Assembly: GCF_014696435.1 (NCBI RefSeq)
Contig: NZ_JACJQG010000035.1
Coordinates: 1 to 64,000 of the forward strand
DNA from: Calothrix anomala FACHB-343
GTDB lineage: Bacteria; Cyanobacteriota; Cyanobacteriia; Cyanobacteriales; Nostocaceae
DNA: 64,000 nt
Direction of reading: 5' to 3'
Positions 9,369-18,043 of the stretch are shown piece after piece (positions within the stretch are counted from its first letter, which is position 1; every line of letters starts with the position of its first letter). The notes below the pieces were generated by a model that worked only from the letters and a program-made list of their open reading frames with translations, was not told the DNA's origin and ran no database searches. The position numbers were made by a program, and so were the translations under genes.

Positions 9369-10936
9369 ATTATCAAATAAAAAAGCTATTTTCATCTGTT
9401 AGCCTTTACATTTTATCCCTCATCAGTGGGGTATTAATGGGGCTGACTGTAGCCCCTGTAGGTGCATGGTTCCTCGCATGGATAGCCCTCGCGCCCCTGT
9501 GGGTATTAATTGTCAAACATAACCAGGAATTAGCAGTTAAAAGGCGAAAATTTCTCCTTTTACCTTTATTTTGGGGTATTGGCTATCACGGATTAGCTTT
9601 ATTCTGGATTACTGGTATACACCCAATGGATTGGCTAGGCGTCCCTTGGTTAGCGAGTTTAGCAATTACCAGTTTTTGTTTGACATTCGTTACCCTTTGG
9701 GGTGCAGCAATAGTAGTTACTTGGGCTGCTTTAATGGTGCGTTTCGCCACACAGAAGCCGCTTTTACGAGTGCTAATTGGTACAGCTATTTGGTGTGCCT
9801 TAGAAGGAATTTGGAGTGCAGGCGCTTTGTGGTGGAGTTCCCTTTCATACACCCAAAGCCCGTATAATTTAGTAATTTTACACCTCGGTCAACTCGCCGG
9901 GCCGAGTACCATAACCGCCGCCATCGTTGCCTTTAATGGCTTAATAGCGGAAACCTGGATTAAATACAAAATCTCCTCTGTGTCCTCCGCGCCTCTGCGG
10001 TTCATTAATAAATACTCTGCACTAGCGATCGCATTATTTATCAGCCTACACCTAATCGGTTTTAGCTTATACAACATTCCTCTCAGCAAAACTCCAGAAC
10101 AAGCCTTAAAAATAGGCATTGTGCAAGGTAACATTCCCAACATTATTAAACTTAAACCAGAAGGATTACAAAGAGCGATCGCAGGTTACACCAATGGATA
10201 TTTAACTTTAGCAGATCAAGGAGTCGATGCCGTCCTCACCCCAGAAGGAGCCTTACCATTTTTCCAGCGTAACTTAAGCCGAACCCCCATCATCGATGCA
10301 ATCAAAGAAAAAGGCGTAGTTGCGTGGATTGGCGCATTTGGGGAACGGGGGCGCAGTTACACCAATAGCTTATTTACCTACACAGCTAAAGGTGAAGCCT
10401 TGAGCCGCTACGACAAAACCAAACTAGTACCCTTAGGCGAATATATCCCCTTTGAGGCGATTTTAGGACAAATCATTCAACGCCTCTCACCCCTAGACGA
10501 ACATCAAGTACCCGGTTCGCCAAATCAAGTATTTGATACCCCATTTGGGCGGGTAATTGCTGGTATTTGTTATGATTCAGCTTTTTCTTATCTCTTCCGC
10601 CAACAAGCCGCCGCCGGGGGACAATTTATTCTCAGTTCCTCCAACGATGCCCATTATACAGCCGCCATGCCCTACCAACACCATGCACAGGATATCATGC
10701 GGGCGATAGAAACTGATAGATGGTCAGTGCGGGCGACAAATACCGGATATTCAGGTTTTATCGACCCCCACGGTAAAACTTTGTGGATATCTGAATATAA
10801 TACTTATCAAATTCACGCCGAAACCATCTATCCCAGACAGACACAAACCTTATATGTGCGTTGGGGAGATTGGTTAACACCCTTGTTATTGGTTTTGAGT
10901 TTATTGGGCTGGTTGGGGTTAGGGGTTAGGGGTTAG
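9365..10936 (+). CDS. lnt: Apolipoprotein N-acyltransferase
   Basis: Transfers an acyl chain to the N-terminal Cys of lipoproteins in the cytoplasmic membrane. The 523-aa protein has about six N-terminal membrane helices (residues 10-235), a periplasmic nitrilase-type domain and a final C-terminal helix (about 505-520). The nitrilase triad is visible: Glu294 in LTPEGALPF, Lys351 in SRYDKTKLVPLGEY and Cys402 in AGICYDSAF. Residues about 203-217 (ISSVSSAPLRF region) are encoded by a common intergenic repeat of the CTCTGTGTCCTCCGCGCCTC type, so the linker between the last membrane helices was lengthened by a repeat insertion kept in frame. The start overlaps the stop of a hepT remnant. Confidence 0.95.
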   Translation: MNYQIKKLFSSVSLYILSLISGVLMGLTVAPVGAWFLAWIALAPLWVLIVKHNQELAVKRRKFLLLPLFWGIGYHGLALFWITGIHPMDWLGVPWLASLAITSFCLTFVTLWGAAIVVTWAALMVRFATQKPLLRVLIGTAIWCALEGIWSAGALWWSSLSYTQSPYNLVILHLGQLAGPSTITAAIVAFNGLIAETWIKYKISSVSSAPLRFINKYSALAIALFISLHLIGFSLYNIPLSKTPEQALKIGIVQGNIPNIIKLKPEGLQRAIAGYTNGYLTLADQGVDAVLTPEGALPFFQRNLSRTPIIDAIKEKGVVAWIGAFGERGRSYTNSLFTYTAKGEALSRYDKTKLVPLGEYIPFEAILGQIIQRLSPLDEHQVPGSPNQVFDTPFGRVIAGICYDSAFSYLFRQQAAAGGQFILSSSNDAHYTAAMPYQHHAQDIMRAIETDRWSVRATNTGYSGFIDPHGKTLWISEYNTYQIHAETIYPRQTQTLYVRWGDWLTPLLLVLSLLGWLGLGVRG

Positions 10937-10964
10937 CAATGCAAAATATATGAGGTGTTTACCT

Positions 10965-11125
10965 CGCTCCCATGCTCTGCGTGGGAGCGACGATCGTGAG
11001 GCTCCGCCTCAATTTATCAGCTTTCGAGGCGGAGCCTCACAATACGCATTTCCAGCCGGAGGCTGGAAACGAGATAAAGGCTTGTAGGATAAGCGTTTGA
11101 GCTTAAGTTGGCAAGTATGGGCAAT
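10965..11125 (+). repeat. Palindromic intergenic repeat, copy B
   Basis: Same three-hairpin unit as copies A, C and D (GCTCCCATGC..GCGTGGGAGC, GAGGCTCCGCCTC..GAGGCGGAGCCTC, TTTCCAGCC..GGCTGGAAA). It is followed by a decayed end motif TTGAGCTTAAGTTGGCAAG (about 11099-11117), then a truncated GCATGCCCTCTAGAATATAT module. The remainder of 10937-11314 has no gene. Confidence 0.7.
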
Positions 11126-11314
11126 GCCATGCCCTCTAGAATATATTGATGTGCCGCAAACATGATTTAAATTGCTATGAGTTTACCTCATCTGCCCTGT
11201 ATCCAATTTAAATTGGTATGAAATGGTATGAGGAATTATGTTTAGAGAGTGATGGCGATCGCAATTTGGAACAATAAAATCAAAGGGTGAACCGAATGAC
11301 AGGGATTGTAATTC

Positions 11315-11650
11315 ATGGAAGACTTTCCACAACGCAAGCTGCTATCAGCCCTCAGTCATGGAGCGATATTTTTTAGCTCGACAATTGTTTCTATTGGCAT
11401 ACCCATCGCCATTTTGTTGATCAGCAACGACCCCATTGTCAAAGATAATGCCAGAGAATCCCTAAATTTTCATATTAATCTTTACATTTACGGAATTATC
11501 TTTGGCTTGCTAGTTCTCGTCGGCATTGGCATTGTTTTATTAGCTGGGTTATGGGTAGTCAGTATAATTATGCCAATTATTGCGATCGCCCAAATTTTAG
11601 GCGATCGCAATCTCTCCTACCGCTACCCCCTAATCTTCCGCCTCATTTAA
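11315..11650 (+). CDS. DUF4870 membrane protein
   Basis: A 111-aa small integral membrane protein of the DUF4870 (Tic20-like) type. It has a hydrophobic helix at about 15-37, the family signature DPIVKDNARESLNFHI at about 40-55, and two more helices (about 57-80 and 82-95), ending in the ILGDRNLSYRYPLIFRLI tail. The family is widespread and of unknown function. It is convergent with the CHAT-TPR gene, separated by a C-rich short tandem repeat. Confidence 0.85.
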   Translation: MEDFPQRKLLSALSHGAIFFSSTIVSIGIPIAILLISNDPIVKDNARESLNFHINLYIYGIIFGLLVLVGIGIVLLAGLWVVSIIMPIIAIAQILGDRNLSYRYPLIFRLI

Positions 11651-11718
11651 AAAAAACACCCCCCTATCCCCCTTGTCCTCCTTGTCCCCCTCCCCCTGCC
11701 CCCTGCCCCCCTGCCTCC

Positions 11719-14700
11719 TCACCTCCACTCCCCCTGCAACGTAAACGCCGCCCATTCATAGGGACTGCGCCCCTCTTGCCATAACTTCAACTGCGCTGCA
11801 CGTAACGCCTCAGCAGGCTTTTTATTTTGCTGTAACATCTGCTTGTAAAACTCCTGCATTAAGATTGACGTACCCTCATCGCTAACTTGCCACAGCGATA
11901 CCGCTACCCTTGCTGCACCCGCATACATTAAGCCGCGTGTCAAGCCTACCAATCCCTCACCATTAATATTTTTACCTAACCCAGTTTCGCAAGCACTCAA
12001 GACAATTAACTCTGCGGGGTAATCTTGGTTAAACAAATCTGCTAACCGCAAGTAACCGCTAATGGCTTTACCTTGTTGATTAACTAAAGACAGTACAATG
12101 CCTGATAACGCTGGTTGGTCTTGATTGACAAAGCCGTGAGTAGCAAAATGTAAAATACGGAATTGATTTAAAGCTTTACTTGTTGCCCAATTGTAGTTAG
12201 CATCAAAATTTAAAGCTTCTAAACTGCTTTCTGTGGGGATGAGTTTTAAAATTTCCTTGGCTTCCGTGGCGGTATTGACGAGCCTTTGCCAACCATTGCG
12301 GTTTAAACTTCTGGCGGAACGTTCTAAAGCGGAACGTTCGAGTTCTAATTCTAAATTTGATTGAAATTTATCTGATTTTGTTGATGTGGCTTTTAATCGC
12401 GGATCGTCAACGCTGTATACTGGGTCAGCGAGGATAGCTAAAGCTTTAGATGCAGGTTGACGGTTAGCGAGTTGTTGACGTTGAAAGGCTATGCTTGATG
12501 CCGAAGGTAGACTAACAATTTCATGGTTAGCTAATAGGGGTTGATAATTCCAATTTTGTTGTTCAATTGAGTAACAGGGACGAAAAATACTCCGATTAGA
12601 ACAGTCATTATCTTTTGGTGTTTCTGTTGCAGGTTTTGGCGTGGTGGAACTTTGGGGAGCATTTAAATCAGCCAACGCTGCAAAGGGAATATATTGTAAA
12701 GCACCATCAGCGACAATGACTAAGCGTTTTTTACCGAGTTTATCTTTTACAGGTGAGAGAATTAATTGCGTGAGTTCTTGAGCAGCGATATTAATTTGCT
12801 GAGTTTTGAGATTAGCGCAAGGATTTTCTTTATCTGTTGCAGAAGGGGGTTTATAGCGGTTATCGCTAATTAAACAAAATAAATTGATGGCGCTTTTTTC
12901 GATATCTTGTTGTTTAGGAAGTTCGTAAGTATCGAGGGAATTTGAACTTACCACCCACAAAAAGCTGCGTTCTTCTCCTAAGGAATATTGTAAAAGTATG
13001 GTGTCTTGATCTAGTTGTTGTTGAATTTGCGGTAATTTGAGAATATCTTTGTCTGGATCTGGGTTTTTTAATTTCGCGTATGCTGGGTTAGAAGTACGAA
13101 TTTTTGCTTGAATTTCTTGGTATTGGTTGAGGAGATTTTCTATTTGTGTAGTCAGTTTTGCAATTGCGGTTTTGGTAATGGGATCGTTTTTATTGGCTGA
13201 ATTTTGTAAATTTATGCGCAGGGTATCTTTAGCATCAATTTGCTGACGTAAATTTTGTTCTTTTGCTAATAATTTTGGGTTTGCGCCTTTAATAATTTTG
13301 GCGTTGGCTTCGTTTAATAATTCGATGAGGCTGCGGGCGCGGGAACGTTCGCTGTAGTGTAGGGCTAATGCGTCGTATCCTTGTGATGGGGATTTTTTGT
13401 GCAGTTCCATCAGCAAGTCGATGTAGAATTTGTACACACCTTGCTGGGTGGCGAAGTAAGATGTGCGAAGTTCTTTGCTGTCGATTTTGGTACGTAAGTC
13501 TTCGATAATTTTGATAGCTGCTTCTACGTTAGTGCGGGCGGCTTGGAGATTTCCGCGATCGCGTTCTAGACTGGCGATATTACCAAGGGTAGTAGCTTCC
13601 TGTGCTTTATAGTCCACTTGCTGACTCAAAGACAAAGCCACATTGTAGAATTTGAGTGCCTGCTGTTTATCTCCTAATTCATCGTAGACAGTGCCAATAT
13701 TGTTAAAAGTAGTAGCTTCGCCTGCTTTATCACCTACTTCTTTTCTCAAAGACAAAGCCAAATTGTAGAATTTGAGTGCTTGCTGTTTATCTCCTAATTC
13801 ATCGTAGACAGTGCCAATATTGTTAAAAGTAGTAGCTTCGCCTGCTTTATCACCTACTTCTTTCCTTAAAGGCAGAGCCAAGTTGTAGAATTTTAGAGCC
13901 TGTTGTTTATTTCCTAATGAATTGTAGACACTGCCAATATTGCTGAGAGTAGTAGCTTCGCCTGCTTTATCACCTACTTCTTTTCTCAAAGGCAGAGCTA
14001 AGTTATAGAAATTAAGAGCCTGCTGTCTATCCCCTAATAAGTGGTAGACACTGCCAATATTGCTGAGAGTAGTAGCTTCGCCTGCTTTATCACCTACTTC
14101 CTTTCTCAAAGCCAAAGCTAAGTTATAGAAATTAAGAGCCTGCTGTCTATCCCCTAATAAGTTGTAGGCACTGCCAATATTGTTGAGAGTAGTAGCTTCG
14201 CCTGCTTTATCACCTACTTCTTTTCTCAAAGCCAAAGCCAAATTGTAGAATTTGAAAGCCTGTTGTTTGTCTCCTAATTCATGGTAGACACTACCAATAT
14301 TGTTGAGAGTGGTAGCTTCGCCTACTTTATCACCTACTTCTTTTCTCAAAGCCAAAGCCAAATTATAGAATTTGAAAGCCTGCTGCTTATCTCCTAAATC
14401 ATTGTAGACCGTGCCAATCTGGTCGAGAGTAGTGGCCTCCCCTGCTTTATCTTCCACTTCTTTTCTCAGAGCTAGTGCCAAATTCAAGAATTTAAGAGCT
14501 TGCTGTTTGTCTCCTAAATCATTGTAAACACTACCAATATTGCTGAGAGTAGTAGCTTCTTGTGCTTTATCCTCCACTTGTTGACTCAAAGACAAAGCCA
14601 AATTGTAGAATTGGAGTGCCTGCTGCTTGTCTCCCAAATTATCGTAGACTAAACCAATATTGTTGAGGGTAATAGCTTCCCCTGCTTTATCAGCCACTTC

Positions 14701-15183
14701 TTTTCTCAAAACCAGTGCCAAGTTCAAAAATTTAAGAGCCTGCTGCCTGTCTCCTAAATCGTTGTAAACACTGCCAATATTGTTCAGTATAGTAGCTTCC
14801 CCTGCTTTATTATCCATTGCCCTAATCAAAGGCAAAGCAAATTTTAAGAATTTGAGGGCTTCGTGTTTGTTTCCTAAATCGTTATAAACACTACCAATAC
14901 CAACTAGTGTAAAAATTTCCCATTCCTTATTCCCTGCTTTCCGCCACAATACCAAGGCTTGTTGCCATTTTTCTATCGCCTGTCGCAGTGATTCGGCTGT
15001 ACCTTGTTGGTAAAGTATATACCCCTCTTCAGTTGCTTTTATCGCTGCGGCGCGGGTTGCATCTTGCTGTGTTGTGGTTGGTTGTTGGGCGATTTGCGTC
15101 TGTTTAAATGTGGCTTTTGCTCCCACTGACTCGGATAATAAAACAACACTCAGCAAGCAGGTTAAAGTGTAAAGCTTAAGCAT
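11719..15183 (-). CDS. Secreted TPR-CHAT domain protein
   Basis: A 1154-aa protein with an N-terminal signal-like segment (MLKLYTLTCLLSVVLLSESVG), about twelve 40-residue TPR units (about 70-560), a coiled linker and a C-terminal CHAT domain. The caspase-like dyad is visible: His1016 in LHFATHGFVNQ and Cys1065 in LIVLSACETGLG, so it is probably an active cysteine peptidase. The TPR units are nearly identical at DNA level; blocks starting near 13681 and 13801 repeat with almost no change, a sign of recent expansion or gene conversion. CHAT-TPR proteins are common in filamentous cyanobacteria; the substrate and trigger are unknown. A signal peptide would place it in the periplasm or outside. 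Confidence 0.9.
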   Translation of the reverse strand: MLKLYTLTCLLSVVLLSESVGAKATFKQTQIAQQPTTTQQDATRAAAIKATEEGYILYQQGTAESLRQAIEKWQQALVLWRKAGNKEWEIFTLVGIGSVYNDLGNKHEALKFLKFALPLIRAMDNKAGEATILNNIGSVYNDLGDRQQALKFLNLALVLRKEVADKAGEAITLNNIGLVYDNLGDKQQALQFYNLALSLSQQVEDKAQEATTLSNIGSVYNDLGDKQQALKFLNLALALRKEVEDKAGEATTLDQIGTVYNDLGDKQQAFKFYNLALALRKEVGDKVGEATTLNNIGSVYHELGDKQQAFKFYNLALALRKEVGDKAGEATTLNNIGSAYNLLGDRQQALNFYNLALALRKEVGDKAGEATTLSNIGSVYHLLGDRQQALNFYNLALPLRKEVGDKAGEATTLSNIGSVYNSLGNKQQALKFYNLALPLRKEVGDKAGEATTFNNIGTVYDELGDKQQALKFYNLALSLRKEVGDKAGEATTFNNIGTVYDELGDKQQALKFYNVALSLSQQVDYKAQEATTLGNIASLERDRGNLQAARTNVEAAIKIIEDLRTKIDSKELRTSYFATQQGVYKFYIDLLMELHKKSPSQGYDALALHYSERSRARSLIELLNEANAKIIKGANPKLLAKEQNLRQQIDAKDTLRINLQNSANKNDPITKTAIAKLTTQIENLLNQYQEIQAKIRTSNPAYAKLKNPDPDKDILKLPQIQQQLDQDTILLQYSLGEERSFLWVVSSNSLDTYELPKQQDIEKSAINLFCLISDNRYKPPSATDKENPCANLKTQQINIAAQELTQLILSPVKDKLGKKRLVIVADGALQYIPFAALADLNAPQSSTTPKPATETPKDNDCSNRSIFRPCYSIEQQNWNYQPLLANHEIVSLPSASSIAFQRQQLANRQPASKALAILADPVYSVDDPRLKATSTKSDKFQSNLELELERSALERSARSLNRNGWQRLVNTATEAKEILKLIPTESSLEALNFDANYNWATSKALNQFRILHFATHGFVNQDQPALSGIVLSLVNQQGKAISGYLRLADLFNQDYPAELIVLSACETGLGKNINGEGLVGLTRGLMYAGAARVAVSLWQVSDEGTSILMQEFYKQMLQQNKKPAEALRAAQLKLWQEGRSPYEWAAFTLQGEWR

Positions 15184-15215
15184 AATTCGTAATTCGTAAT
15201 TCGTAATTTGTAATT

Positions 15216-15282
15216 TGTAGGGGCGGGTTTATTTGGATCATCGTTAATCAGCAAGGATATCTGTAAACCCGCCCCTACCGTA
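15216..15282. repeat. GTAGGGGCGGGTTT inverted repeat
   Basis: GTAGGGGCGGGTTTA and TAAACCCGCCCCTAC form an inverted pair around a roughly 35-base loop, another member of the GTAGGGGC hairpin modules seen through the window. ATTCGTAATTCGTA heptamers precede it (about 15185-15217). Confidence 0.65.
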
Positions 15283-15602
15283 TTTGTAATCGGGAGGTAG
15301 ACAAGTTATCCAGGCGTTTGGGTGTGAATCTGTGTCTGGATTGGGGATAATTAGGATTATTAAGTTATTTTCAGAATATATACTGAGCTAGATGGGATTT
15401 AGTTTAAAGCTTGGGTGAATATTGGCTGAGGCTGGTTTCAGTTTTGGCAACAAATGCAAAATATATTGTCTGCTCATGGGTGTTTTTCCTCGCTTTTTTC
15501 ATATATATCTTTGGTGGGCGAGGACTTATGTAATTTTTGCGTTGTGATGCAGATACAGGGTATTGCGCGTAAATCATGGATGCGGGTGGGGGGCATGGCA
15601 TT

Positions 15603-15935
15603 GCCCATACGTGTCAACTTAAGCTCAAAAGCCTTCTCTATCTCGTTAACTGGCTCCCATGCTCTGCGTGGGAGCGATGATCCTGAGGCTCTGCCTCAAT
15701 TTATTCAGAAGACGAGGCGGAGCCTCGCAATACGCATTTCCAGCCGGAGGCTGGAAACGAGATAGAGAAAAGTTTTGAGCTTAACTGGCTCCCATGCTCT
15801 GCGTGGGAGCGATGATCCTGAGGCTCTGCCTCAATTTATTCAGAAAACGAGGCGGAGCCTCGCAATACGCATTTCCAGCCGGAGGCTGGAAACGAGATAG
15901 AGAAAAGTTTTGAGCTTAAGTTGACACGTATGGGC
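15603..15935. mobile_element. Composite miniature element with 28-bp perfect terminal inverted repeats
   Basis: Positions 15603-15630 and 15908-15935 are perfect 28-bp inverted copies (inner part GTGTCAACTTAAGCTCAAAA). Between them lie two tandem copies, period about 135 bp, of the three-hairpin palindromic repeat (copy C 15650-15764, copy D 15786-15900). The end motif GTGTCAACTTAA is shared with the 230-bp elements at 29386 and 45820. There is no transposase gene inside. Open frames across it are spurious. Confidence 0.8.
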
Positions 15936-16030
15936 AGTGCCAGTGCCCCTACCATGTGTGGCATTCTTTTTTAAAATTGGTATGGCAATCAAAGGCACTT
16001 TGCTCTAAATAACAAATTCTTGAAGTCGTT

Positions 16031-16213
16031 TTGATTGGCTTCAATGTTGCGTTGATTGTCTTCAATGTTGCGTTGATTGTCTTCAATGTTGCGTTGATTG
16101 CAATCAATGTTGCGTTGATTCGCGTCAATGTTGTGTTGATTGGCTTCAATGTTGTGTTGATTGTCTTCAATGTTGTGTTGATTGTCTTCAATGTTGTGTT
16201 GATTGCAATCGAT
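16031..16213. repeat. 21-bp tandem repeat array, second locus
   Basis: About nine units of 21 bp with core TCAATGTTGYGTTGATTG; the reverse complement CAACACAACATTGA matches the array at 76-246. Units differ at the variable hexamer (GTCTTC, GCAATC, CGCGTC, GGCTTC), and the first four carry TTGCG while the later ones carry TTGTG. Read on the minus strand, one frame gives repeated DNQHNIE. I see no ribosome site. Confidence 0.85.
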
Positions 16214-16314
16214 ATCGAGGTGTGATGTGTCAGACAAGGGACTCCGCACCGATTGGATTAAGGTGCGATCGCATTATGGTTTTTGGCGCTAACTGAACTG
16301 TATTGATTTTTAGC

Positions 16315-16446
16315 TTACAGCTATTTTCAGGTAAATAGACCACGCTGTAGGGGCACGGCATCAGTAAAATTATTGTATGTACCAAAAGATTGTTGGTGCC
16401 GTGCCCCTACGATAGATGTGGTTCAAATAGGTGAAAACTGCTGTAA
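16315..16446 (+). mobile_element. 132-bp MITE-like element, copy 2
   Basis: Inverted ends TTACAGCTATTTTCA and TGAAAACTGCTGTAA, with the internal GTAGGGGCACGGCA/TGCCGTGCCCCTAC hairpin. It is the same length as, and opposite in orientation to, the copy at 8957-9088. The right end abuts a GTTGACACCAATG motif, the end of another repeat family. The rest of 16447-16581 has no gene. Confidence 0.75.
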
Positions 16447-16581
16447 GTTGACACCAATGAGCAATACCCCGCTCCTACAATTGTATTGTCGGGCGATGGG
16501 ATGGATTCTCTAGGCGATCGCATTTTCACACGATCCAAAATGATAATTTATACCAAATTGTTGGGGCGCGCTCACCCGGCT

Positions 16582-17955
16582 CTAACGATTACCTACCCAA
16601 TCTAAACAAAGCTGACGGAAATGTTCGCCGCGTACTTCAAAGTTAGGATATTGGTCAAAACTAGCACAAGCGGGAGAGAGTAAAATTACCGAAGCTTGAT
16701 ATTTCTGCGCTAATTCTGCCGATTTGGGGACGGCATTTTCCATTGTTTCGACAATTTCGTAATTATCATAACCTACTTCTTGCAACCTTTTGGCAAAGGC
16801 TGGGGCGGCGTTACCTATTAATAGCACGGCGGCGGCTTGGGCTTGAATTTTGGCTAACCAGCCTGTATCATCCCCGGCTTTGGCTTCACCACCGGCAATC
16901 AAAATTGCGGGACTTTGCACAGATGCTAAACCCACTTCGGCGGCGTCGTAGTTGGTGGCTTTGCTGTCGTTGATAAAATCAATTCCTTCCCAAGTGCAGA
17001 TATATTCTAAGCGATGGGGAACGCCGGGAAATTCACTCACGGCGCGAGAAATTGCTTCAATTTCGATTTCTCCTAACCGCGCAGCTGCAACAGCCATGAG
17101 GAGGTTTTGCTGGTTATGTTCTCCTACCATGCGCAAGGCGGAGACTTCAACAATTGCTTGGGGTGTGGCGGTGGCGGTTAATTTCTCGAATACCCAGCCA
17201 TCTTGAATGTAAAAGCCTTTATCGCTGATGAGGTGTTCTTTACCTTTAACGCTTGTCCAATAGGCATCAGTCCATTGACTTAAGCCGACTTTGTTTAAGT
17301 AGGCATCATCACCATTAAATACTTGCAATTGGGAATTTTGCAAGAGCTTGGCTTTGATGTTGTAGTAATTTTCTAAAGTTTTGTGACGGCTGAGGTGATC
17401 TGGGGTGAATGTTGTCCAGACGCCAATGCGGGGCGCTAGGGTAACGGAAGATTCAATTTGATAACTGCTAATTTCGCCAATTACCCAATCTGGTAGTTTT
17501 TCTGCTAAAGCTACTTCACAGGCTGCGTAGCCAATGTTACCGCAGGCGGGAGCGTCTAAGCCAGCAGCTTGAAAAATGGCGGCGATTAAAGCTGTGGTGG
17601 TAGTTTTACCATTTGTACCGGTAATACCTACCCAAGGTTTAGTTTGCAAATATCGCCAAGCCAGTTCCATTTCCCCGATAGTTTCAATACTTAATTCTCT
17701 GGCTTTGATTAATACCGGAATATCCCAGGGAACACCAGGACTAACAACTATTAATTGCGGTAAATCGACATCATTTAATTCTAGGGAATGCCCTAGTTTT
17801 ACTGTGATGTTTTCTGTAGCAAGTTCTTGTTGTTGTTTAAGGAGGGTTTCGGAGGTGTTGCGATCGTTTAGCTCCACCTCCCAGCCTTCCCTTTGCAACA
17901 ATCTCGCCGCAGCAATCCCGGATTTTCCTAATCCAATGATAGAGGCTCTAGGCAT
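16582..17955 (-). CDS. murD: UDP-N-acetylmuramoylalanine--D-glutamate ligase
   Basis: Adds D-glutamate to UDP-MurNAc-L-Ala in the cytoplasmic phase of peptidoglycan synthesis. The 457-aa protein has an N-terminal Rossmann-like domain (about 1-100, opening [10 protein letters not shown]), the ATP-binding loop GTNGKTTT at 113-120, the Mur ligase central domain with an [16 protein letters not shown] helix, and a C-terminal domain with INDSKATN. Length and motifs are complete. It sits 88 bp downstream of glyS on the same strand, possibly as the second gene of a transcript. Confidence 0.97.
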   Translation of the reverse strand: MPRASIIGLGKSGIAAARLLQREGWEVELNDRNTSETLLKQQQELATENITVKLGHSLELNDVDLPQLIVVSPGVPWDIPVLIKARELSIETIGEMELAWRYLQTKPWVGITGTNGKTTTTALIAAIFQAAGLDAPACGNIGYAACEVALAEKLPDWVIGEISSYQIESSVTLAPRIGVWTTFTPDHLSRHKTLENYYNIKAKLLQNSQLQVFNGDDAYLNKVGLSQWTDAYWTSVKGKEHLISDKGFYIQDGWVFEKLTATATPQAIVEVSALRMVGEHNQQNLLMAVAAARLGEIEIEAISRAVSEFPGVPHRLEYICTWEGIDFINDSKATNYDAAEVGLASVQSPAILIAGGEAKAGDDTGWLAKIQAQAAAVLLIGNAAPAFAKRLQEVGYDNYEIVETMENAVPKSAELAQKYQASVILLSPACASFDQYPNFEVRGEHFRQLCLDWVGNR

Positions 17956-18043
17956 AGATTGTGTATAGCACCGTTCCCTGGTTAAGCATTAATAATGGTA
18001 GCGTTTCTGAGCAAAAATTACACCTAGTTTTTGTTGATTTGGG

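Noticed and set aside
15454-15765. 103-codon frame across the palindromic repeat
   Set aside because: Most of it translates a dispersed hairpin repeat (LTGSHALRGS...) that also occurs non-coding elsewhere in the window.
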